From JAJPHF01 sp035293805 (GTDB lineage: Bacteria; Chloroflexota; UBA6077; JAJPHF01), in the NCBI GenBank assembly GCA_035293805.1, contig DATGMD010000083.1, positions 1 to 19,648 on the forward strand: a DNA stretch of 19,648 bases, written 5' to 3'. The translations under genes were made by a program, and so were the position numbers. Positions 14,667-19,648 of the stretch are shown here, in pieces. The notes below the pieces were generated by a model. That model did not search any database and was not told the DNA's origin. It saw only the letters and a program-made list of their open reading frames with translations. The first letter of the stretch is position 1; each line of letters begins with the position of its first letter.

Positions 14667-14704
14667 AGCCGGCGTGTCGTGGGGCCGGCTCTCGTGGCCC
14701 CCAC
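14667..14704. terminator. Overlapping hairpins between convergent HD-GYP and mutS genes
   Basis: Two mutually exclusive stems lie in the 79-nt gap. AGCCGGC (14667-14673) pairs with GCCGGCT (14684-14690). GTGGGGCC (14679-14686) pairs with GGCCCCCAC (14696-14704) with one bulged C. Such a spot between convergent stops suggests a bidirectional terminator, but no T-tract follows. Confidence 0.4.
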
Positions 14705-14722
14705 CCCCGGCCGGCGGCCCGC

Positions 14723-17700
14723 TCAGTCTGCCCGCAAGCCGCTGTACGGCTGCCGCGCCTGCTCTTGCAGGTCGAGCAGCTTACTGAGCGCTTCGAGCGG
14801 CGACAGGCTCAGCACGTCGAGGCGGCGCAGCTCGGCGAGCGCCGGGTGGTCGGCGGCGCCGTTGCTTGGCGCCACGCCCGCGGGCGGCGCGTCGGCCGCT
14901 GCGGCGCGCGTCTCCAGCTCGGCGACCAGCTCCTGGGCGCGCCGCGTGACGGACGGCGGCAGGCCGGCCAGGCGGGCGACGTGGACGCCGTAGCTCCGGT
15001 CGGCGCCGCCGGGCACCACGCGGTGCTGGAACACCACGTCGTCGCCCTCCTCCAGCACCGCGACGCGGTAGGCGCGCACCCGCGGACGCGTGCGCTCCAG
15101 GTCGGCCAGCTCGTGGTAGTGGGTGGCGAACAGCGTGCGGGCGCCCAGGCGCGGGTGGTCGTGCAGGTACTCGACCACGGCGCGCGCAATGGCCATGCCG
15201 TCGAAGGTGCTCGTGCCGCGCCCCACCTCGTCCAAGATCACCAGGCTGCGGCGCGTCGCGCTCCGCAAGATGGCCGCGGTCTCGACCATCTCGACCATGA
15301 ACGTGCTGTGGCCGCTGGCGATGTCGTCCTGCGCGCCGACGCGCGTGAAGATGCGGTCGACCAGCCCCAGCCGGGCGCGCTGCGCCGGCACGAAGCTGCC
15401 GATCTGCGCCAGCAGCACGATCAGCGCCACCTGCCGCAGGTACGTGCTCTTGCCCGCCATGTTCGGGCCGGTCAGGATCACGATCTGGGGCGCAGCAGCT
15501 AACCCCCCCGGCCCCCCTTCCCTATCAAGGAAGGGGGGAGAAGGCACGGCCAGGTCTGCTCCCCCTGCCTTCGCAGGGAAGGGGGCTGGGGGGTTAGGTT
15601 CCCTCCCGCTCGCTAGCAACGTGTCGTTGGCGACGAAGCTGCCGGGGGGCAGCGTGCGCTCGACCACCGGGTGGCGGCCGGCCGTGATGTCGATCGGGCC
15701 GTCCTCGACCAGCGTCGGCCGCGTCCAGTTGCCCTGCGCGGCCGCCTCCGCCAGCGAGGCGAGCACGTCCAGACGGGCGAGCGCACCCGCCGTACGCAGC
15801 AGCGTCGGCGCTGCCGCCGCCAGGGTGTTCACCAGCTCGGCGTACAGGCGGCGCTCCAGCTCCAGCGCCTCATCCTGGGCGTTCTGCAGCCGCAGCTCCT
15901 GCTCCTTTAGCGCCGGCGTGACGTAGCGCTCGGCGTTGGCGAGCGTCTGCTTGCGCTGGTAGCCCAGCCGCTCCAGCATCTCGCCCACCGTCGCGGCGCC
16001 CGTCTGCTGGCGCTGGAAATGGTCGGTGCGGCCGGCCGCGACGGCGCTGGACACCTCCAGGTAGTAGCCGAAGACCCGGTTGTAGCCGATCTTCAGGCCC
16101 TTGAGGCCCGTCCGCTCGCGCTCCTCGCGCTCCAGCCGCGCGAGCCACTGCTTGGCGTCGCCGCTGAGCGCGCGCAGCTCGTCCAGCTCGGCCGAGTGGC
16201 CGGCGCGGATAGTCCCCTCGCCCACCACGGCCGGCGGCTCGTCGGCGAGCGCGGTCCCGATCGCCTGCACGACCGCCGGGCAAGGGTCGAGCGCGGTTTC
16301 CTCGCGGCGCAGCGTGACGAGCGCCGGATCGGCGAGCAACGTCCGCACCGCGGGCACCGTCTCCAGGCCGCGCAGCAGCGCCAGGCACTCGCGCGGGCCG
16401 ATGATTCGCTGGGCGGCGCGCGCCGCCAGGCGCTCCAGGTCGCCGGCGCGGCCGAGCGCCTCGCGCAGTTCCGCGCGGCGCAGCGGCGAGTCGAACAATT
16501 CGGCCACGGCCTGCTGGCGCGCTTCGAGGCGCGCGAGGTCGAGCAGCGGCTGCGTCAGCCACTGCCGCAGCAGGCGCGCGCCCATGGCCGTGCGGGTATA
16601 GTCGAGCACGCCCAGCAGCGACCCTTGGCGGTTGCCCGAGCGCACGCCCTGCAGCAGCTCCAGGTTGCGGCGCGTGGCCGGATCGAGGAGCATGGCGCCC
16701 TCGACGGCGTACACCTGCAAACGCTTCAGCAGCGGCAGCGCGGCACCCTGCGTGTCGGCCAGGTACGCGAGCAGCGCGCCAAGCGCGGGCACGGTGGCGC
16801 TCTGGCCTCCCCTCGCCCCCCCAACGCTGGGGCCGGACCCGTTCCGCCGACCGGCCCCGCTTCTACCGGACGCCCCTGCGGTGTCCGTGTCCAGGCCAAG
16901 GGCTTCGAGCGACGGCACCTGGAAGTGGTCGAGCACAGTGCGGCGGGCGGCGTCGGGGCGGAAGAGGTCCGGCGCACGGGGGGTGGCATGGCTGCCCTCG
17001 GGCAGCAGCGCCAGCAGTGCGGCCGGCACCTCGCCGTCCGGGCCGCGCGCCAACAGCACCTCCGCGGGCCGCAGGCGGGCTAGCTCGGCGGCCAGCTGCT
17101 CGGCCACGTCGTCGCCCGCGCTGTCGTCGCCGCCCAGCGTCGTGACGGCCAGCTGCCCCGTGCTGATGTCGGCGTACGCCAGGCCGACGCTCCGAGGCGC
17201 TTCGAGGGTAGAGGGTAGGGGCTGCGAAACGGTCCTCGCATCTCGTCCTCTATCCCCTATCCCCCAGCCCCTATTCCCCACCCAGATCGCCGCCAGGTAG
17301 TTGTTCGTCTCGGCGGCGAGGAGCGCCGGCTCGACGAGCGTGCCCGGCGTGATGACACGCACCACCTCACGCGGGACCAGGCCCCGCTCAGGCACCGGCC
17401 CCACCTGGTCGCAGATGGCGATGCGGTGGCCCTGGGCGATGAGGCGGGCGATGTAGCCCTCGGCGGCGTGGGCGGGGATGCCCGCCATCGGCACCTTGTC
17501 GCCCCGCCCGAGGTCGCGGCTCGTCAGCGTCAGGTCCAGGGCGCCGGCCACCAGCTCCGCGTCGTCGTCGAACGTCTCGAAGAAGTCGCCCAGCCGGAAG
17601 AAGAGAATGGCGTCGGGATGGCGGCGCTTGAACTCCAGGTACTGCCGGCGCACCGGCGAGGCGCCCGCCAGGCCGCGCGCCACGAGAGTCTCGTCGTCGC

Positions 17701-17737
17701 CCAGCAGGGAAAGCTGCTCGCGTAGTCGATTCGCCAT
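14723..17737 (-). CDS. mutS: DNA mismatch repair protein MutS with three in-frame insertions
   Basis: A 1004-aa MutS, which binds mismatches and recruits MutL; typical bacterial MutS1 proteins are about 850-900 aa. The mismatch-reading F-x-E is F52-F-E54 in GDFFETFDDDA. The connector, lever and clamp domains follow, then the ATPase with Walker A TGPNMAGKST (about 756-765), Walker B and signature LVILDEVGRGTSTFDG (about 827-842) and the ATHYHEL loop. The C-terminus ends in a family-like PLEALSKLLDLQ helix. The extra length comes largely from low-complexity insertions at about 153-181, 283-311 and 711-747, each encoded by a palindromic DNA segment. All catalytic motifs remain, so the protein is probably functional. 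ATG 17737 is preceded by only a weak AGGG; a -10-like TATAGC 6 nt upstream suggests a leaderless message. No mutL is in the window. Confidence 0.95.
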   Translation of the reverse strand: MANRLREQLSLLGDDETLVARGLAGASPVRRQYLEFKRRHPDAILFFRLGDFFETFDDDAELVAGALDLTLTSRDLGRGDKVPMAGIPAHAAEGYIARLIAQGHRIAICDQVGPVPERGLVPREVVRVITPGTLVEPALLAAETNNYLAAIWVGNRGWGIGDRGRDARTVSQPLPSTLEAPRSVGLAYADISTGQLAVTTLGGDDSAGDDVAEQLAAELARLRPAEVLLARGPDGEVPAALLALLPEGSHATPRAPDLFRPDAARRTVLDHFQVPSLEALGLDTDTAGASGRSGAGRRNGSGPSVGGARGGQSATVPALGALLAYLADTQGAALPLLKRLQVYAVEGAMLLDPATRRNLELLQGVRSGNRQGSLLGVLDYTRTAMGARLLRQWLTQPLLDLARLEARQQAVAELFDSPLRRAELREALGRAGDLERLAARAAQRIIGPRECLALLRGLETVPAVRTLLADPALVTLRREETALDPCPAVVQAIGTALADEPPAVVGEGTIRAGHSAELDELRALSGDAKQWLARLEREERERTGLKGLKIGYNRVFGYYLEVSSAVAAGRTDHFQRQQTGAATVGEMLERLGYQRKQTLANAERYVTPALKEQELRLQNAQDEALELERRLYAELVNTLAAAAPTLLRTAGALARLDVLASLAEAAAQGNWTRPTLVEDGPIDITAGRHPVVERTLPPGSFVANDTLLASGREPNPPAPFPAKAGGADLAVPSPPFLDREGGPGGLAAAPQIVILTGPNMAGKSTYLRQVALIVLLAQIGSFVPAQRARLGLVDRIFTRVGAQDDIASGHSTFMVEMVETAAILRSATRRSLVILDEVGRGTSTFDGMAIARAVVEYLHDHPRLGARTLFATHYHELADLERTRPRVRAYRVAVLEEGDDVVFQHRVVPGGADRSYGVHVARLAGLPPSVTRRAQELVAELETRAAAADAPPAGVAPSNGAADHPALAELRRLDVLSLSPLEALSKLLDLQEQARQPYSGLRAD
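15501..15595. repeat. Inverted-repeat element inserted in mutS before Walker A
   Basis: The left arm starts AACCCCCCCGGCCCCCCTTC (15501-15520). The right arm, ending at 15595, is its near reverse complement (it begins AACCCCCCAGCCCCCTTCCC when read from the other strand). Each arm also holds its own mini-hairpin (TTCCCTATCAAGGAA; CCTTCGCAGG). It is read in frame, giving about 36 Pro/Gly-rich residues (PNPPAPFPAKAGG, then PSPPFLDREGGPGG). The form resembles dispersed intergenic palindromes. No target-site duplication is evident. Confidence 0.65.
16803..16890. repeat. Palindromic in-frame insertion in mutS lever region
   Basis: GGGGCCGG (16829-16836) and CCGGCCCC (16851-16858) form a perfect 8-bp stem. 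The flanks AACGCT and GCTT extend it imperfectly. It encodes a Gly/Ser/Arg-rich stretch (DTAGASGRSGAGRRNG and SVGGARGGQS) placed between the expected ALGLD and the ALGALLAYLADTQ helix, where family members have only a short link. Confidence 0.5.
17192..17278. repeat. 29-codon low-complexity insertion in mutS connector region
   Basis: This segment of exactly 29 codons lies between AAIWV and SVGLAYADIST, which are joined directly or by a few residues in usual MutS. The DNA is a repetitive CTATCCCC/GAGGGTA-type tract, less GC-rich than its surroundings, with a 9-bp inverted repeat TAGGGGCTG (17216-17224) and CAGCCCCTA (17265-17273). It encodes GNRGWGIGDRGRD followed by a Pro/Ser-rich part. Confidence 0.55.
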
Positions 17738-17743
17738 GCCCTA

Positions 17744-17752
17744 GCTATACCA
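17744..17752 (-). promoter_or_regulatory. Putative extended -10 element of mutS, possibly leaderless
   Basis: On the minus strand TG-G-TATAGC ends 6 nt before ATG 17737, so a transcript would start at or next to the start codon. The absence of a good ribosome site upstream of the ATG agrees with this. No -35 is recognised. A 6-bp inverted repeat (CACCGG 17753-17758, CCGGTG 17766-17771) abuts it and could be an operator. Confidence 0.35.
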
Positions 17753-18277
17753 CACCGGACGGAGGCCGGTGCGGAGGCCGCAACGCGCCAGTTACCCGGC
17801 GCGGCGCCAAGGCGCCGCTCCTCGCCGCCCGGCCCGCATCGCGCGTCAGTCTCCAGGCCCCGGCAGCCGTTGGGCAGGGAAGAGGTCTCTGTGACGGGCG
17901 TCCCGCGCGGACTAGACACCCGTCTACGGGCCCCGGCCGACGTAGGGCAGGGGCTCGCCCCCTGCCGCCCCGTGGCCGGGGTGGCTTCGGCATCGAACAG
18001 CCAGCGCTTGGTGAGAACGGGTGTCATGCCCGTCCGCGACTCGCGGGCCGTCGCCCCGCCCGGCGTCGGCCGACCGCGCGCCGAACCTGCCAATCGGGAC
18101 CGCCGCGAGTGTCATCGAAATCTTCGATGGCGCTATAGGCTCCTCTCCCTTGCAGTCTATGGCACGAGTGAGTACCCTGGCCGTAGGCGGGATGGCCGGC
18201 GGTGCGCCGGCTGCGAGGCGACAGCCCAGCGAGCGCGGCCCAGCGGGGTTACGCGCTGCTCACCTGGCGGAGGAGAG
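17753..18277. other. Palindrome-rich divergent intergenic region (mutS / binding-protein gene)
   Basis: About 525 nt with no supported gene. It contains the inverted repeat at 17753-17771; a perfect 8-bp stem GCGGCGCC-AA-GGCGCCGC (17801-17818); a hairpin GGCAGGGG-CTCG-CCCCCTGCC (17946-17966); a perfect stem CATCGAA-ATC-TTCGATG (18113-18129); and GCCGGCG-GTG-CGCCGGC (18195-18211). Open frames here (for example 17745-17993 minus, 18021-18326 plus) show no family features. The region may be built of old dispersed repeats and presumably holds the promoter of the 18278 gene. Confidence 0.5.
18113..18129. promoter_or_regulatory. Perfect 7-bp inverted repeat upstream of the binding-protein gene
   Basis: CATCGAA-ATC-TTCGATG is a 17-nt palindrome in a locally AT-richer patch. 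It is followed by TATAGG (18134-18139), a -10-like hexamer, and then by a TTGCAG-17 nt-TACCCT pair (18150-18178). It could be a repressor operator overlapping a promoter for the gene at 18278; neither promoter guess is strong. Confidence 0.3.
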
Positions 18278-19174
18278 ATGGGCAAGTTCCGCATTCACTC
18301 CCACGGACGGCTCCAGGAGTGGGTAGCTGAGGAGCACGGCTACTTCAAGGACGAGGGCCTCGACTACGATTTCCTGGTGCGACCGCTTGACTTGAGCACG
18401 TTCCATCCCGACGTGGGCAGCGTGCAGTCCACGGACGCGGCGCCGGTCGGCGTAACGCGCGGCGCCTTCGAGACGTACGAAGCTGGCCGCGACTGCGAGG
18501 TCTCGTCGGCCTGCCACTGGGCGACGAACATGGCGGCCTCCGCGGGCCGCGGCTGGATGTACGGCAAGGCATACTCGGTCACGCCATCGGGGATCTACGT
18601 GCCCCCGGAGTCGCCGGTCCGCAAGCCCGAAGACCTGGCGGGCGTCGAGATCGCCGTTGGCTACCACTCGGGCAGCCACTTCTCCTCCCTGCAAGCGCTG
18701 GCCCAGGTCGTGCCGGCGGATCAGGTGAAGCTGCGGTTCGGCGGCTTCCCGCTCGACCGGCTGCGGATGGCGCTCGGCCGCGAGGTGCCGGCCGCGGCGC
18801 TGTTCGGCGCGCCGCTGTACGTCGTCGAGCAGCAGGGCTTCCGCAAGGTGCTCGACACCACCTTCATGATCGGCTACATGATCTCGCCGGATGCCGACCG
18901 TGAAGACGTGGAGCGCTACTTCCGGGCGCTGCTGCGCGCGCAGCGCGACATCGACCTGGAGCCCGAGCGCTACAAGCACTACTTCCTGAAAGAGCTGCCC
19001 GAGCAGTACCACGCTCTGGTGGACGTGCGCGGCTTCGGTACGGGCGAGCGGGTCGTAGGGGAGCCGTACACGGCGGAGATGTTCGAAAAGACGCACCGCT
19101 GGATGGAAGAGCTGCAGATCTTCCCCGCGGAGCAGAGCGGCAGCGCGGGCTACCGCGAGTCGATTCTCGTCTAG
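18278..19174 (+). CDS. Cytoplasmic substrate-binding-protein-like protein (SsuA/THI5-like fold)
   Basis: A 298-aa protein resembling the periplasmic-binding fold of nitrate/sulfonate/taurine and THI5-like proteins. It opens with a strand followed by LQEWVAEEHGYFKDEGLDYDF, the family's typical start of domain 1. It has the interdomain segment VRKPEDLAGVEIAVGYHSGSH (about 112-133), the REVPAAALFGAPLYVVEQQGF domain-2 block, and a helical C-terminus (SPDADREDVERYFRALLRAQRD). No signal peptide or lipobox precedes the fold, so it should be cytoplasmic, and no permease or ATPase gene is nearby. ATG 18278 has GGAGGAGAG immediately upstream; the frame stays open to 17870, but that stretch looks non-coding. 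It may be a ligand sensor or an enzyme of the THI5-like kind rather than a transporter part; the ligand is unknown. Confidence 0.8.
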   Translation: MGKFRIHSHGRLQEWVAEEHGYFKDEGLDYDFLVRPLDLSTFHPDVGSVQSTDAAPVGVTRGAFETYEAGRDCEVSSACHWATNMAASAGRGWMYGKAYSVTPSGIYVPPESPVRKPEDLAGVEIAVGYHSGSHFSSLQALAQVVPADQVKLRFGGFPLDRLRMALGREVPAAALFGAPLYVVEQQGFRKVLDTTFMIGYMISPDADREDVERYFRALLRAQRDIDLEPERYKHYFLKELPEQYHALVDVRGFGTGERVVGEPYTAEMFEKTHRWMEELQIFPAEQSGSAGYRESILV

Positions 19175-19283
19175 CGACCGCCGCGGCCCAGGCGCAGCGA
19201 GGGGCGCTCCGGCACGAGCACCGCGCAGGGGCGCCCTTTGCTCTCTCCCGTACACTGAACCCGGCGCTGGCCTTCCCGTACTC

Positions 19284-19302
19284 CCTCGCTCCCTGGGCGA
19301 GG
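19284..19302. terminator. Hairpin downstream of the binding-protein gene
   Basis: CCTCGC (19284-19289) pairs with GCGAGG (19297-19302) around a 7-nt loop. It is the first of three stem-loops in series between two convergent genes. There is no T-tract, so a role in termination is inferred from position only. Confidence 0.3.
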
Positions 19303-19303
19303 A

Positions 19304-19329
19304 GCGACGCTCGCAGTATGCCGCGTCGC
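19304..19329. repeat. 26-nt hairpin, copy 2 of a pair with identical loop
   Basis: GCGACGC (19304-19310) pairs perfectly with GCGTCGC (19323-19329) around the loop TCGCAGTATGCC (19311-19322), identical to the loop at 10210-10221. Stem positions 2 and 4 differ from copy 1, each with the matching change on the other arm. It lies between the convergent binding-protein and dehydrogenase genes, followed by TCCCCCTCGTCCC at 19342-19354. Confidence 0.6.
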
Positions 19330-19357
19330 AGGGTGCGGGCGTCCCCCTCGTCCCTCC

Positions 19358-19378
19358 CCCTCTCCCCCTGGGAGAGGG
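19358..19378. repeat. CCCTCTCCC/GGGAGAGGG intergenic palindrome
   Basis: CCCTCTCCC (19358-19366) and GGGAGAGGG (19370-19378) form a perfect 9-bp stem with a CCT loop, followed by TCGGGGTGAGGG. This kind of sequence is a commonly seen intergenic repeat in diverse GC-rich bacteria. It may also help terminate the two convergent transcripts. Confidence 0.55.
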
Positions 19379-19437
19379 TCGGGGTGAGGGCGCGCTCCGG
19401 TTGGCGCACCGCCGAGCGCTGCAAACGCGCGGGCCGG

Positions 19438-19648
19438 CTACCGGGCGGGGGTGGCGCTGGGAGCGACGTGGCCGTTGGCGGCGGGCGCCTGGTCGGGCGG
19501 ATAGTGGACCGGCTGGCCGCGGCCGATGCCGCAGTAGATGAAGCCCAGGCGGGTCATCGCGTCCGGCTCGTAGATGTTCCGGCCGTCCACCAGCAGGGGG
19601 AAGGCCAGCGCTCGCCGCAGCCGCCGCAGGTCCAGCTGCTTGAACTCG
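19438..19648 (-). CDS. ugd: UDP-glucose/GDP-mannose dehydrogenase family, C-terminal end (cut by window edge)
   Basis: The last 69 codons of a nucleotide-sugar dehydrogenase, read on the minus strand to TAG at 19438-19440; one base of a further codon remains at 19648. The C-terminal UDP-binding domain signature is clear: EFKQLDLRRLRRAL, then the strand and turn PLLVDGRNIYEPDAMTRLGFIYCGIGRG, close to the DGRN(I/L)Y...G(F/I).Y.(G/S)IGR pattern of UDP-glucose 6-dehydrogenases. About 25 Pro/Ala-rich residues follow the fold. UDP-glucuronate from such an enzyme feeds exopolysaccharide or wall glycopolymer synthesis. The NAD-binding part and the catalytic Cys are outside the window, so UDP-glucose specificity is likely but not proven; a GDP-mannose or UDP-ManNAc dehydrogenase is less likely. 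Confidence 0.85.
   Translation of the reverse strand, partial: EFKQLDLRRLRRALAFPLLVDGRNIYEPDAMTRLGFIYCGIGRGQPVHYPPDQAPAANGHVAPSATPAR

Noticed and set aside
17530..18093. Minus-strand open frame (187 aa) running into the mutS 5' end
   Set aside because: It overlaps the certain MutS N-terminus in another frame and has no features.
17870..18277. Extended N-terminus for the binding-protein gene, which might have given a signal peptide
   Set aside because: The added residues are Arg-rich and low in hydrophobic runs, the DNA is full of palindromes, and GGAGGAGAG directly precedes ATG 18278.
17990..18277. Possible TPP riboswitch upstream of the THI5-like gene
   Set aside because: The conserved CUGAGA and ACCUGAUCUGGAUAAUGCCAG-type core segments are not present.

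Overview
ORGANISM. The window is very GC-rich throughout, with dense strand-opposite shadow frames. It carries a Bacillus/Thermotoga-type chemotaxis set (CheC, CheD and CheX beside CheA, CheB and CheR), a LytR-CpsA-Psr wall protein and an NlpC/P60 wall hydrolase. It also has abundant short palindromic repeats, some inside genes. This fits a high-GC bacterium with Gram-positive-like wall genes; a Chloroflexota-type genome is my best guess, by inference only. No rRNA, tRNA, CRISPR array, transposase or phage gene was seen. LAYOUT. (1) 1-5916, plus strand: a tightly packed chemotaxis operon cheY(partial)-cheX-cheA-cheC-cheD-cheB-cheR, with overlaps of 41, 20, 4 and 8 nt from cheA onward. No cheW or receptor gene lies inside the window. 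(2) 5917-6313: intergenic stretch with an REP-like inverted repeat and a probable extended -10 promoter. (3) 6314-10162: a very large hybrid sensor kinase, REC-GAF-GAF-PAS-PAS-PAS-HisKA-HATPase-REC. (4) 10355-12880: divergent envelope genes, an exported NlpC/P60 peptidase (minus) and an LCP family protein (plus), with an 18-bp near-palindrome between them. (5) 13066-14643: a 68-aa orphan protein and a GAF/HD-GYP cyclic-di-GMP phosphodiesterase, likely cotranscribed. (6) 14723-17737, minus: mutS, enlarged by three in-frame palindromic insertions. (7) 17738-18277: palindrome-rich divergent intergenic region. (8) 18278-19174: an orphan SsuA/THI5-like binding-protein fold without a signal peptide. 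(9) 19438-19648, minus: C-terminal end of a UDP-glucose/GDP-mannose dehydrogenase. HOW THE GENES WORK TOGETHER. CheA autophosphorylates and passes phosphate to CheY and CheB. CheR and CheB set receptor methylation. CheD and CheC form the deamidase/phosphatase adaptation pair, and CheX is a second CheY-P phosphatase. The hybrid kinase and the HD-GYP protein add further two-component and c-di-GMP signalling. The LCP and NlpC/P60 proteins act on the wall. MOST NOTEWORTHY. Two 26-nt hairpins, 9 kb apart, share an identical 12-nt loop and differ by two compensatory stem changes; both sit between convergent genes. mutS carries three palindromic in-frame insertions, one directly before the Walker A motif. 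CheD has Ala where the family has its catalytic-triad Thr. CheC has lost one of its two active sites.
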